Source of the DNA: Lachnospiraceae bacterium
GTDB taxonomy: Bacteria; Bacillota; Clostridia; Lachnospirales; Lachnospiraceae
DNA length: 64,000 nucleotides
NCBI GenBank assembly: GCA_017558145.1
Contig: JAFYWF010000100.1
Location: 62,001-126,000, forward strand
Direction of reading: 5' to 3'
The notes under the pieces were generated by a model, which worked only from the letters and a program-made list of their open reading frames with translations, made no database searches and was not told the origin of the DNA. Position numbers and translations under genes: made by a program. Positions 1-9,450 of this stretch are shown piece by piece. Every line of letters starts with the position of its first letter. Within the stretch, counting starts at the first letter, position 1.

Positions 1-129
1 TCTTTCCTTAGTGTCTTTAAACCAACTAAAATCCACTTTGACATCTTTTCCTATGGACTTTAGTTTTTCATATAATGCATACTGCTGTAGCTGATTTCCA
101 AGTCCACCACTGATTTTTATAATCATCAT
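1..129 (-). CDS. GT11 (alpha-1,2-fucosyltransferase-like) N-terminus, cut by window edge
   Basis: Only the first 43 codons are present. They read from ATG at 127-129 through GGLGNQLQQYALYEKL (residues 8-23) and then a K-D-V-K-V-D-F strand. The GGLGNQ(L/M)xQYA loop at the very N-terminus is the nucleotide-sugar-binding signature of glycosyltransferase family 11, and it matches the GT11 half of the fusion gene at 17.6-19.5 kb. The usual Phe of NQLFQYA is Gln here. The start codon overlaps the stop of the upstream flippase gene as ATGA (126-129), so the two are translationally coupled. A second in-frame ATG directly follows the first. The fucosyl specificity is family knowledge, not visible in this fragment. 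Confidence 0.85.
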   Translation of the reverse strand, partial: MMIIKISGGLGNQLQQYALYEKLKSIGKDVKVDFSWFKDTKER

Positions 130-1655
130 AATAATTTACCCAGCACTTTTTCTTTCAATACACCTACCATATATTGAAATTCTTTTGTCTTAAAAAAAGA
201 CATAACCCATATTACATTATACACCATTACGATTAAAATTCCCATAACTATTAATCCAGGCAGTGTAACTTCCTTTAAAATCAAGCTTTTTAAGATGGAA
301 CATATTACCAAGATCAAGGAAGTGGGAATTAAATACAACAAATAATCCTTAAAATACTCTCCCACACTTTTTTCAAAGCATATAGGATATACAATAAATG
401 GTTTTACCACGTTAGCAATAATTCCGGAAATTACAGTTCCGATATAGATTCCTACCAAACCAATTTGCTGTACCAACACAATAGAAATAACAAGGTTTAC
501 AGCTCCTTGCAACAGCGGAAGGAACTTATCCTGTTCAAATACTCCTGCTGCAGTCTTAAAATTCGCCATGACGATTCTATCGCCTCTAAAATAATAATCT
601 AATAGAACCAAACCTACTACCAATTCACTTAATAACCAATGTTCCCCTAGCCATATCTGAATCAACGGAGATAACAATAAATAAAATCCTACCGCCGATA
701 ACCCATAAATCCAATTGGCCGCAAAACGATAGATTTTAAAGATTTCATACTGCTTCTGTTTGGATTCTGTAGCAATCAGATTTCCAAAGCTGGAAATAGC
801 GGAATTAAAAATAATATTTACAAAGGCTGATATAGAGTTAATTACCATGTTATAGTTGTCTACCATTCCTACGATAGATACTTTAATAAAGGAAGAAATA
901 ATAATACTGTCTGTCTGCAGTCTGGCAACATCTCCTACCTTTAAGCATATTAACGCCTTGGTTTTAGTTATAATAATATCTGTCTCTTCTTTTTCTAAAG
1001 GTTTCACATCCTTATCTTTCAAATAAGGATATCGCTTATCCAAGTAACGGCTTACATATATCTTTTGTACCAACTCTACTACTGCCGCTGTTAATAGATA
1101 AAAGAAAAAATTAGCTGTAAGTAGTAAAACAATCATCTGCAAAATTGTAGTTGCCAGTTTTGTTATAGTAAGTACATTTGTCTGAATATAGTTCTTCTGT
1201 TCTGCATTCACGAGACTGTATTTATATGATACAAAATACGTACTTACCGTATTGAACAAAAAGATCAGATAATAAATCGTTAATTCCTGTATCCCATAAT
1301 CACCGGGACTTTTAATAAAATATTTTAAAAATGGAACCAAAGCCAAACCTATAACTGCTACCACAATCCCTATGATGCAATAGGATTTTTTATATAAACG
1401 CATATAAGATTTAATCTTATCATATTCTTTTCTGGCTACCGGTCCATATAAGCTATAATTCAGAGCCGTACCAATCCCTAACTCTGCCATAGAAAGCATA
1501 GATAAAACACCGGTATACAATCCATTAACACCTAGTAAGGTTTCATCCAGCTTCATAATAAACACGGTTCTTAGCACAAATCCAAGAACCGATGATGTAA
1601 TATTTCCTATATAACCAAATGCAATGTTTTTTGTTGTTTGCTGTAATCTTCCCAA
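126..1655 (-). CDS. Wzx-type polysaccharide/oligosaccharide flippase (MOP superfamily)
   Basis: A 509-residue, highly hydrophobic protein with about 12-14 membrane segments. The N-terminal pattern (basic TTKNIAFGYIGNITSS, then GVNGLYTGVLSMLSMAELGIG around residues 42-62) is typical of MOP-superfamily lipid-linked sugar flippases of Clostridia. It would move undecaprenyl-pyrophosphate-linked repeat units across the cytoplasmic membrane for Wzy-type polymerisation or transfer. The start is TTG with GGAG four bases upstream; the next in-frame ATG (residue 34) would remove the first helix. It lies between a GT-C-like membrane gene and a GT11 gene whose start overlaps its stop. Substrate unknown. 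Confidence 0.88.
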   Translation of the reverse strand: MGRLQQTTKNIAFGYIGNITSSVLGFVLRTVFIMKLDETLLGVNGLYTGVLSMLSMAELGIGTALNYSLYGPVARKEYDKIKSYMRLYKKSYCIIGIVVAVIGLALVPFLKYFIKSPGDYGIQELTIYYLIFLFNTVSTYFVSYKYSLVNAEQKNYIQTNVLTITKLATTILQMIVLLLTANFFFYLLTAAVVELVQKIYVSRYLDKRYPYLKDKDVKPLEKEETDIIITKTKALICLKVGDVARLQTDSIIISSFIKVSIVGMVDNYNMVINSISAFVNIIFNSAISSFGNLIATESKQKQYEIFKIYRFAANWIYGLSAVGFYLLLSPLIQIWLGEHWLLSELVVGLVLLDYYFRGDRIVMANFKTAAGVFEQDKFLPLLQGAVNLVISIVLVQQIGLVGIYIGTVISGIIANVVKPFIVYPICFEKSVGEYFKDYLLYLIPTSLILVICSILKSLILKEVTLPGLIVMGILIVMVYNVIWVMSFFKTKEFQYMVGVLKEKVLGKLL

Positions 1656-1656
1656 T

Positions 1657-3240
1657 TTACTCCACCATATAAACTCTTACACTCTTTTTACCATAATATA
1701 ATGCTCTGTCAATATTCCTACTATCATCTGCATTTTCTCGCATATACATATTTAAAAGCGGATATTGATCTCCCATTTCCGGAACTAATGCATCCTCAAT
1801 AGCTTCATCAGACAAGATTTTATGTTGTTCCTGTCTTACCTGCGCATATTGTTCCATTCGTCCGCTTTTAGCATATTCCATACAAGCCTTATTGGTTGTG
1901 GAAACCTTAGAAAAACACATAACGATTCCCAAAATAATAATACCAACAGCTAAAATCGGTGCCATAATATAGGTCTTATATTTTTTTTCATAAAATATAC
2001 TATTGTCCCGAATCTCTTCGTAGCTCTTATCTGCCTTCTCCGCTTTTTTCTTCCAATATACTACAAGCTTATCTTGTGCCCATCCATGAACAAAAATCAT
2101 ACATCCTAAAGTTACAATCAAAAATACATGTAAATAGGTATTATGTACGCCGCCGGAAACGTCTGACCTGGAATATATTTCCGGTGTGTAACTTGACCAA
2201 TAAATTCCATTTAAAAATACAACGTAGAATAAAGGGTACCGGAATTTTATGTTTTCTCGATCGCATCTCCATAGTTGACTCCACAAAAGGAAAAAAATAA
2301 GCACGTACATCATGGTAGTTACACCATTTTTCAAGAAATAATCTTCCCCCAAATAAATTCCTCGGTCAATGGCATAGTAAATACACTCCAGAGCCCATTT
2401 TAAGTCAAATCCAAACTCCTCTGTTCCTCGAACGCTGTTTCCCGGAGATAGAAAGCTAATCAATAATCCAACAACTTCCGCCATTAGAGCTGCCAGCACC
2501 CAAAGGTTTCTTTTATCAAAATCAAAGCTAAACTTCTTATTTTTAAATTCACATTTTCGTATTTTTATTTGAGACAATAGTATTAGTACGGCTGTTAAAC
2601 TCGCCGTAATAGGTGCCAAATAACTGCTCCCACCTAATAAGGTAAAGGCAAGAAATAAAACCACATAGTCTTTTTTCTTTTTCTCTCTTACAAATTTATG
2701 AGTATGAACAATTGCTAATGCTCCCAGGAAAAACGGAACACAGTAATGCATCACTCCATTAAACCAATACAAACCGGATGTGGTTTTATACATATACTGA
2801 ATCCCAAGATAAGAAATCATACAAACAATGGTAATCATTGCTCCTCTCGTAAAATTCAGTATATTTACCAAATAATAGTTGGCCAAATATGCAAAACTAC
2901 CTATTGTCATTCCTAGTGCAATAAATACCGTAATCCAATAGGTGCCCTCCACAAAATTACTGGGTGCTAAACTAAATAGAAAAACGGTAAACCATGTACC
3001 CTGCCAATTCTTATAAAAAATTGCCACAGTTTCAAAAGCACCTTTGATAGCACCTATAAATCCATGTTCTACCCACCCTCTATGAGTATACAGACCATAC
3101 CAGTAATCATCACCGGTAGCGTAATTATACATTCCCACGTAAATGATTGGGAGTAAACTAAGCAAAAATAAAATTCCTACTATAATTCCTATTTTTTTAG
3201 AATCAAGAAAATTGATAGATTTTTTATAAAAATCCCTCAT
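1657..3240 (-). CDS. Polytopic membrane protein, DUF6056-like, GT-C-like
   Basis: 527 residues with roughly ten membrane segments. After the first helix comes an extracytoplasmic acidic motif, TGDDYWYG (Asp44-Asp45). This helix-then-acidic-loop arrangement resembles GT-C transferases that use polyprenyl-phosphate sugars, and the overall look matches the uncharacterised DUF6056 family. A homologue of similar length with CEDDYSF lies at 37.8-39.3 kb. The C-terminal about 90 residues form a soluble tail. The start overlaps the stop of the preceding gene by 4 bases, with GAGGG six bases upstream. A glycosyl or phospho-sugar transfer role outside the membrane is inference; I cannot identify a substrate. 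Confidence 0.7.
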   Translation of the reverse strand: MRDFYKKSINFLDSKKIGIIVGILFLLSLLPIIYVGMYNYATGDDYWYGLYTHRGWVEHGFIGAIKGAFETVAIFYKNWQGTWFTVFLFSLAPSNFVEGTYWITVFIALGMTIGSFAYLANYYLVNILNFTRGAMITIVCMISYLGIQYMYKTTSGLYWFNGVMHYCVPFFLGALAIVHTHKFVREKKKKDYVVLFLAFTLLGGSSYLAPITASLTAVLILLSQIKIRKCEFKNKKFSFDFDKRNLWVLAALMAEVVGLLISFLSPGNSVRGTEEFGFDLKWALECIYYAIDRGIYLGEDYFLKNGVTTMMYVLIFFLLWSQLWRCDRENIKFRYPLFYVVFLNGIYWSSYTPEIYSRSDVSGGVHNTYLHVFLIVTLGCMIFVHGWAQDKLVVYWKKKAEKADKSYEEIRDNSIFYEKKYKTYIMAPILAVGIIILGIVMCFSKVSTTNKACMEYAKSGRMEQYAQVRQEQHKILSDEAIEDALVPEMGDQYPLLNMYMRENADDSRNIDRALYYGKKSVRVYMVE

Positions 3241-4946
3241 TCTATACCCTCACTTTTCGGAATAAACCCATCTTTCATATTTTCACTCACCAAAGTAGTT
3301 CTATTTAACATCATTTCGTAACAAGTATTAGGGAAATAGTGGTAGCTGTTTCTCTCCCCTTCTTCCTTGATATAATCATTGTAATAGATAGTATTTCCAT
3401 TCATTACTACACTTTTGGTGCTTCCATCATCATAATCTTTTTGTACAACATAATAAGGATCCATTAGTCTTTGTTTTACAAATACACCTGCATCTGTAAA
3501 ATAGCGGTCTATATAAGAAGTAAAGCATAGAAATATTAGTAACACCATGCATCCGCTCACAATACTATACAGTCCTTTTTTTTCTCCATCAAACCAAACA
3601 GCAATTCCAAGAATAGGTAAAACCAATAAGAAACCTAAACCATAACGAATAAATGGTGCCATGACAAACCACAAAACCGCAGATGTTAGCAATCCTATAT
3701 ATAAAACTAATAACTCAGTTCTAATTTCCAATTTTTTTAGCCATTGATAGAAAATAGAATATCCACTCAAAACCAAACTCACAATATTGGCTAAAAGCAG
3801 CATCTGTTCATATCTCTCCTGATGCTCTAACCATATGGGTATCCACTCCTTCATCGGCATATCAATTAACGCTACATTGTAAAGGCATCTCCCCCATACT
3901 TTAATCTGATTAGCATCTACTAACAAATATTCCAAAGGTACTTTCCAATCTACATCAAATATATCAATAGCTTCAAATGGATAAATCAGCCATCCGGACA
4001 GAATCACATTACGTATCAGATAAGGAGCTAACACCAAGATTCCCATGCCAATATAAATAACTATTTCTTTCCATTTTTTCTTTTGTATCAAAATGCATGC
4101 AGGATAGATTACCACAAAAGCCATGGCAATCGCCGAAAGCTTCATAGTTCCTAAAAATACACCAAACACACTCAGCAGAGCATAGACACAGTAATGCGCC
4201 CTTTTCTCAATAGCTCTTAACCACACTGTAATCATATAGATTGTCAAAAACATGGTTGGATAATCCGTTGCCGGTGACATACTTCCTGTAACATTTACAA
4301 AAGCATATAATAAAATAGCTACACAACCGGCATCTTCCAAATGAACTGTATGCTTACGAAATCCCTTGAGATGATGCAAAGCATACAAACATAAAATGAT
4401 TTCGATAAATCCAGTAGTCGTATGAAGCGACCAAGGCAACAACCAACTAAGTGACATGATCGCTGCAAAAGCCAAATATAAACTATTATAGCCGTAATGT
4501 AACTGTAAATTTGCCATACCTTTGATAATTCCATATTCTTCATAGAGACGAATATTTTGTGCATGATATATATTAGTATCGGTATGAAAATTTCCTCTGG
4601 ACGTAAAGAAAGCAATAGCCAATATCATACAAAAGAAAAAAAATCCTTCCCATGAGAAAACAATTTTTTTACCATCCTGCCCTAATCGCTTTATGAATTC
4701 TTTATTTCGCAATCCACTATAGACTGCTCCAAGAAATAACACAATATGAGCAATCATTCCTACTTTATAGAACAAGCTAAAAAAGGATGCATAAATAGTG
4801 ATTCCCACAATACCTGTTACTAAAAAGTCGATAATTTGAAATTTCCACTTCCCTTTCAGTAGCTTAACCAACAATTGCTCTATTTCTATTCCTATTAACA
4901 AACATAATGCAAAATAGTATATCCAACTTGCTATAACAACTAACAT
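3237..4946 (-). CDS. Polytopic membrane protein, LIC_10190-like, probable GT-C-type
   Basis: 569 residues with about 11-13 membrane helices. The conserved-looking extracytoplasmic motif HTDTNIYHAQNIRLYEEYG (about residues 121-139) is followed by GMANLQLHYGYNS; a D-x-x-x-Y-H then YG.x.G..N.. pattern is what I associate with LIC_10190-type membrane proteins and with GT-C first loops. A C-terminal soluble stretch of about 80 residues contains NGNTIYYNDY. It starts one base from the end of the pyruvyltransferase gene and overlaps the next gene by 4 bases, so it is part of the same transcript. The family name is from memory and the transferase role is inference. Confidence 0.65.
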   Translation of the reverse strand: MLVVIASWIYYFALCLLIGIEIEQLLVKLLKGKWKFQIIDFLVTGIVGITIYASFFSLFYKVGMIAHIVLFLGAVYSGLRNKEFIKRLGQDGKKIVFSWEGFFFFCMILAIAFFTSRGNFHTDTNIYHAQNIRLYEEYGIIKGMANLQLHYGYNSLYLAFAAIMSLSWLLPWSLHTTTGFIEIILCLYALHHLKGFRKHTVHLEDAGCVAILLYAFVNVTGSMSPATDYPTMFLTIYMITVWLRAIEKRAHYCVYALLSVFGVFLGTMKLSAIAMAFVVIYPACILIQKKKWKEIVIYIGMGILVLAPYLIRNVILSGWLIYPFEAIDIFDVDWKVPLEYLLVDANQIKVWGRCLYNVALIDMPMKEWIPIWLEHQERYEQMLLLANIVSLVLSGYSIFYQWLKKLEIRTELLVLYIGLLTSAVLWFVMAPFIRYGLGFLLVLPILGIAVWFDGEKKGLYSIVSGCMVLLIFLCFTSYIDRYFTDAGVFVKQRLMDPYYVVQKDYDDGSTKSVVMNGNTIYYNDYIKEEGERNSYHYFPNTCYEMMLNRTTLVSENMKDGFIPKSEGIE

Positions 4947-6119
4947 TTATGCTTCTCCCATAAGCTTTTGCAACATATCTCCTGCTTCTTTTGCCTTTTC
5001 AACATAAGCAGGCATTACTTCTTCTAATTTTTTCTTTATATTTTTTTCTTCACTATACAGCCATTGAAAAGCCGCTAATAATTGTTCTTCTGTTTCCAAG
5101 TTTTGTACCGGTTCCACATATTTTTCATGAGTACCAAACAAATCTTTCGCAATTCCTTTTGCTTTCACAGAATACCCTACAACCAAAGTAGGCACCTTAC
5201 TGGAATATGCTGCTATGGTTGCATGAGTTCTGGCTCCGATGAAGAAACGACATCTGCTAATATAACCTTTTAATTCTTCACAACTGCAATCTCCCAGTTT
5301 CACTACTCTGGGCTCATCTTTGAAGAAATAATATAATTCCTCTATAGTCACTCTATCATCATTTCTGCTCCATACAACATGAGGAATCAAAGCAACACTC
5401 ATATCTGTGTTTTCCAAAATATACTGTATCAACGCTTTATAATTCTTCATAGTCATTCCAACAGAAGTTTCATTTTCAACAATCATAGGACTAATATTAA
5501 TTCCCACTGTATTATTTACCTGAAATCCTTCCGGCAAAGGCAAATATTTGGTATCCAAAGTAAATGCAGAATCCGGATATAAATAGAGATTTTTAACTCC
5601 TACTTCTTTTAACGCATTGTAGGTAATAGACTCCCTTGCAAAAATGGCATCATAGAGCATCATATCGGCTACCAATTCTCGGCTTTTCAAGGATTCCGGC
5701 TCAATAGAACAACCAAGAAGGAGGGTTTTCCCACCGTTACGGTGAAACATACGATTGGTTAATATTAAATCATGTATCATGGATTCATAACAATAATTAT
5801 CACCGCCAATGGACAGATTCCAAAGACAACTATGATTTCCCAATACATTTTTAAAACGATATCGTAAAAAGGACTCTTTGTCTTTTGTCAATAGTCTCCA
5901 TCCATAGTATAGGATATGCATTAACTTCTTCTTACGAATATTTTGTTCCGGTACAATTTCGCATAACTCACTCAATGAATAATGTTCGTCTTCTTCCACA
6001 CTATTGGTAACTAATACTACCGGCTTTTTTATCATTTTACATATGGTATTGGCTAATGCCTCACAACCGTGATTTCCGCTGCCTGCGTGGGCATATAACA
6101 CCACTTTATTCTGATTCAT
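4947..6119 (-). CDS. Polysaccharide pyruvyl transferase family protein
   Basis: 390 residues matching the polysaccharide pyruvyltransferase fold (two Rossmann-like domains, GT-B-like). Visible motifs: GSGNHGCEAL (residues 13-22), LSIGGDNYCYES around 105, and in the C-terminal half a GARTHATIAAYSSKVPTLV segment followed by VGYSVKAKGIAKDLFG. These enzymes transfer pyruvate from phosphoenolpyruvate to sugar hydroxyls to make ketals, adding negative charge. It is cytosolic, with no signal or membrane segment. SD AAAGG lies seven bases before the ATG, inside the end of the upstream GT2 gene. Some family members have other functions (CsaB-type, nitroreductase-linked), so the exact acceptor is open. 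Confidence 0.85.
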   Translation of the reverse strand: MNQNKVVLYAHAGSGNHGCEALANTICKMIKKPVVLVTNSVEEDEHYSLSELCEIVPEQNIRKKKLMHILYYGWRLLTKDKESFLRYRFKNVLGNHSCLWNLSIGGDNYCYESMIHDLILTNRMFHRNGGKTLLLGCSIEPESLKSRELVADMMLYDAIFARESITYNALKEVGVKNLYLYPDSAFTLDTKYLPLPEGFQVNNTVGINISPMIVENETSVGMTMKNYKALIQYILENTDMSVALIPHVVWSRNDDRVTIEELYYFFKDEPRVVKLGDCSCEELKGYISRCRFFIGARTHATIAAYSSKVPTLVVGYSVKAKGIAKDLFGTHEKYVEPVQNLETEEQLLAAFQWLYSEEKNIKKKLEEVMPAYVEKAKEAGDMLQKLMGEA

Positions 6120-6121
6120 AA

Positions 6122-7141
6122 CTACGCCTTTCGCAAACTTCCGTAAAGCTTGATATAAACTAACGGAAAATGTTGATATATAAATACCTTTATGGGATAA
6201 CCCTTGGGAAGAAATTTCTGCACGCCTTTTACCTTGATATATTTTAAAAAGGTATCATAACATTTCTTCTCTACCATCTCATATTCTTTTCTTTCATCTG
6301 TGGTTAATTCTGATATTTTTCCTACTACCAATAAAATCGACACAAGAATGATACTAATGACTTTCACCCTGAGCTTTGGATAATTCTTCTCAATCTTCTG
6401 CAATGCTCTTTCCCAACAAACAATTTGATCCATGTAAGAAAGAGTAAACTTTTTCTTCATGGCCCCGGCTTCGTTAATATAATAGTGATATCCCTTGTAA
6501 TCTGTTATTACCAGATTCTTTGTCTTTTGTGCAATCTCCAATAAGAAAAGCATATCCTCTCCAATGGTAATTCCCTTAGGAAATTGAACTCCTTCTAACA
6601 ATTGCCGTTGATACAATACTCCCCAACAATGGGTATTTCCTTCCAAAAAATAATGTTCCAGATATTCTTCTACATTATATGCTTTAAACCACTCAGTTTT
6701 TTGTATCGAATTTTCTATACATGCTTGATTCTCTTTTTGTTTCTTAAGTCTATCTTGTAGTACCTGTCTGTCCTTATCAAAAGCTTTTTGATATCCACAG
6801 ATTACCATATCTGCCTTATTTTGATTCTGAAATGCAAACAATCTTTCCAGATAATCATCTTCAATCCAGTCATCAATATCAACAAAAGTAACGAACTCTC
6901 CTCTAGCTTTTTCCATTCCTAGGTTTCTAGCTACCGATACTCCCATATTACGATGCTGATGAAGTACCTGGATACGATCATCCTTTACTGCATATTCTTT
7001 GCACAAACGTAGACTATCATCATCAGAGGCATTGTCAATCAGAAGCAATTCCCAGTCGACATATGTCTGTAGCAAAATACTCGTTATGCAATCCTTTATA
7101 TACTTTTCTCCATTAAAAATTGGAACCACAATACTTATCAT
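6122..7141 (-). CDS. Glycosyltransferase family 2
   Basis: 339 residues. GT-A fold hallmarks: MISIVVPIFNGEKYI at the start, IDNASDDDS near 35-43, and the metal/nucleotide-binding D-I-D-D-W at 88-92. The C-terminal third is basic and amphipathic, suggesting peripheral membrane contact. I chose ATG at 7139-7141, four bases after the upstream stop and preceded by AGGA at nine bases. A TTG six codons further upstream would overlap the previous gene and lacks a good SD. Together with the adjacent GT2 at 7.1-8.2 kb it forms a tandem pair of side-by-side transferases. Donor and acceptor cannot be read from sequence. Confidence 0.9.
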   Translation of the reverse strand: MISIVVPIFNGEKYIKDCITSILLQTYVDWELLLIDNASDDDSLRLCKEYAVKDDRIQVLHQHRNMGVSVARNLGMEKARGEFVTFVDIDDWIEDDYLERLFAFQNQNKADMVICGYQKAFDKDRQVLQDRLKKQKENQACIENSIQKTEWFKAYNVEEYLEHYFLEGNTHCWGVLYQRQLLEGVQFPKGITIGEDMLFLLEIAQKTKNLVITDYKGYHYYINEAGAMKKKFTLSYMDQIVCWERALQKIEKNYPKLRVKVISIILVSILLVVGKISELTTDERKEYEMVEKKCYDTFLKYIKVKGVQKFLPKGYPIKVFIYQHFPLVYIKLYGSLRKA

Positions 7142-7145
7142 TTCT

Positions 7146-8180
7146 CTACATCCTGTCAAAGATTCCGATTGCTATTTTTCCAATATGAATTCGTACCATA
7201 CTAGGGGTTTTCCATATCCAGTACAACAATCGGTTTGCCTTTCCTGTTACGTCCAATGTTACATTATTTAACTCTGCTTCTTCTTTTGCATTATGAATGA
7301 TTGTTTGAATACGAGACACCACTCCTTTTTTAGGTCCTCGTAATTCATTCTTTAACACAAAAAACTGAAGCACGATATATTCTTTTTTTAATCCTGCGAA
7401 AAACATACTCTTTTCTTCTGTTTTCTGATTTTTTTTCTCAATAATATCATATAAGGTTTGATATAACTGACTTACCTTCTCAGCCAGTTTTGGATTATAT
7501 TTATGCGCCATAGAAGCATCTACAGTCCGATAATGATAGTAAAAACCTTCTTCCAGAATCACCATACGCTGTGCATCTAACATTGCCGGAAACATAATGT
7601 TTAAGTCTTCCCCCATGGTAATCTTAGGATTTCCATATACCATGTTTTTTGTAATTAACTCTTTGCTTATCAGCTTCATGCAACGGGAACAATGAATTCT
7701 TCTTACTTCATTACCTAAAAGCTCAGGAAACAATTGTTTTTCTAATTCTTCTCGTTCATAGATTCCCGGCTTCATGGATTGCTTTACAGGAACTGATTGC
7801 TTTTCTTTTTCAATGATATAATTGCTACAGATAATCTCAGTTACGTTGCACTTGGCATGTTTTACCAAGTCATCAATCATCACAGATTCAATCCAGTCAT
7901 CACTGTCTACGAATACAAGATAATCCCCATAGGATTTTTCCACTCCCGCCATCCAGGCTGACATCAAACCACCATTTTCCTTGTGAATCACTTGAATACG
8001 CTTATCCCGAGCTGCATATTCATCACACATGTTAGAACTTCCATCTTTGGAACCATCATCCACAAGAACAATATCCAAATTTTTATATGTTTGTTGTAGA
8101 ATACTCTCTACACATTGTTCCAAATACTGTTCTACGTTATAAACAGGAACAATGATGCTAACCTTTGGATTTCGTTCCAT
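7146..8180 (-). CDS. Glycosyltransferase family 2
   Basis: 344 residues, GT-A fold. Motifs: VSIIVPVYNVEQYLEQC at the N-terminus, VDDGSKDGS at 40-48 and FVDSDDWIES around 90-99. This is the EpsJ/CpsI-like subclass common in Gram-positive capsule and exopolysaccharide loci. SD GAGGA precedes the ATG by seven bases. The 3' end lies 4 bases from the next GT2. It probably adds one sugar from a UDP- or dTDP-sugar to the lipid-linked repeat unit on the cytoplasmic face. Specificity unknown. Confidence 0.92.
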   Translation of the reverse strand: MERNPKVSIIVPVYNVEQYLEQCVESILQQTYKNLDIVLVDDGSKDGSSNMCDEYAARDKRIQVIHKENGGLMSAWMAGVEKSYGDYLVFVDSDDWIESVMIDDLVKHAKCNVTEIICSNYIIEKEKQSVPVKQSMKPGIYEREELEKQLFPELLGNEVRRIHCSRCMKLISKELITKNMVYGNPKITMGEDLNIMFPAMLDAQRMVILEEGFYYHYRTVDASMAHKYNPKLAEKVSQLYQTLYDIIEKKNQKTEEKSMFFAGLKKEYIVLQFFVLKNELRGPKKGVVSRIQTIIHNAKEEAELNNVTLDVTGKANRLLYWIWKTPSMVRIHIGKIAIGIFDRM

Positions 8181-8238
8181 TTTTTATCCTCATATCGTGA
8201 TTTTTATCATCACTTACTTTCTTCTCAACTGCTTCATA

Positions 8239-9450
8239 TCACTTTATCATTTTCATCTTTGATACATCGCTCTTGTTCTTCTGCCCTACGCCTATCATAT
8301 CCGACAAATACATTCCAAAGAAAAACAAAATATAATTTCTTCCCATGTAATCAGACACAAAATGAGCTTCAAATACTGTGTAAATTGTAATTACCGTAAT
8401 AATTACAGCTAACATATAATCATTTCTCTTATAAGAGCACCAAAGTAACCTGCACTGTGCAATAAAATAAATTATGCCGGGAATAATACCAAACCAATAG
8501 AAAAATCGAACAATTCCCAAATCAAAATAATAAGAGTTGCGACTTTCTGACCAAAGAGACCAGGTATGTAACATACCCTCATTATTCGTCGTATTCCATA
8601 AGGAAAAAATTCTTCCCGTCAGATAACCATCTAATTTGGCTAATATTGGAAGATTTACACAATACTTTGCCATAAGCACAGAAAGATAGATACATGTCGC
8701 CATGACACCTATTGCTAAAAGATATGGCCAAATACTACTCTGTAATTTTTTCCAACATTTTACGATAGCCACTAAACTCAATGTTCCTATAGACATTAAT
8801 AAACCTGTTTTTGAGTCTGTAAAAAGGAATACTATGATATGGAATACACCAATCAAAGCATATCCATACCATTTCAATTTTTCATGATAACAATAAATTC
8901 CCAGCCAGGTAATCACAAGCATCATACAATGAAAAGCATTAGGATGTCCCATCCCAAAACAATATCTGGTTTCGTATATCGCTCCTTCTCCCATGGGACC
9001 CGCACGATAAATCTCCGTTCGGGCAATTTCTCCATAGATTCCAAATATAGAGAATAATGTAATAATCGCACAACCAAAAACGGTATACCAAAAAGTATAT
9101 TTTAAAACTTTCTTCATGTCTTTTCCATAGCACGACCAAATAAATACTACCCAACGAAGAATTTCATTTCTTCCGGTTTCTTTATAAGAAATGAAACCAA
9201 TTATGGCAAATATTCCAAACCAGATCCACTGCTTTGCCTCTCTTTTTGTAGTAATCAAGCTTAATCCAAACAAAAGAAAAGTAACTCGAAACCACCATCC
9301 TTCATATTGAATAATATATGCACTCTTATCTAAAAGTACAATGGTTAATTCAATAAATAGACCTATTGCAAATGCATACTTGGAAATTACATCCATATAC
9401 TTTTCAATTTTTTCTTTATCTATCGGTAATTTAACCAAATATTTTTCCAA
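8239..9450 (-). CDS. Wzy-type O-antigen/capsule polymerase-like membrane protein
   Basis: 403 residues with about 10 membrane segments. It has the loop signature FGMGHPNAFH (around 165-175) followed by a helix and DSKTGLLMS (around 212), the pattern seen in Wzy/EpsG-class polymerases and O-antigen ligase-like proteins of Firmicutes. It would join flipped repeat units on the outer membrane face. The start used is TTG with GAGGA ten bases upstream, overlapping the end of the GT17 gene by 20 bases; the next in-frame ATG (residue 18) sits just before the first helix and is a possible alternative. This is the smaller of two polymerase-like genes in the window. Confidence 0.8.
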   Translation of the reverse strand: MEKYLVKLPIDKEKIEKYMDVISKYAFAIGLFIELTIVLLDKSAYIIQYEGWWFRVTFLLFGLSLITTKREAKQWIWFGIFAIIGFISYKETGRNEILRWVVFIWSCYGKDMKKVLKYTFWYTVFGCAIITLFSIFGIYGEIARTEIYRAGPMGEGAIYETRYCFGMGHPNAFHCMMLVITWLGIYCYHEKLKWYGYALIGVFHIIVFLFTDSKTGLLMSIGTLSLVAIVKCWKKLQSSIWPYLLAIGVMATCIYLSVLMAKYCVNLPILAKLDGYLTGRIFSLWNTTNNEGMLHTWSLWSESRNSYYFDLGIVRFFYWFGIIPGIIYFIAQCRLLWCSYKRNDYMLAVIITVITIYTVFEAHFVSDYMGRNYILFFFGMYLSDMIGVGQKNKSDVSKMKMIK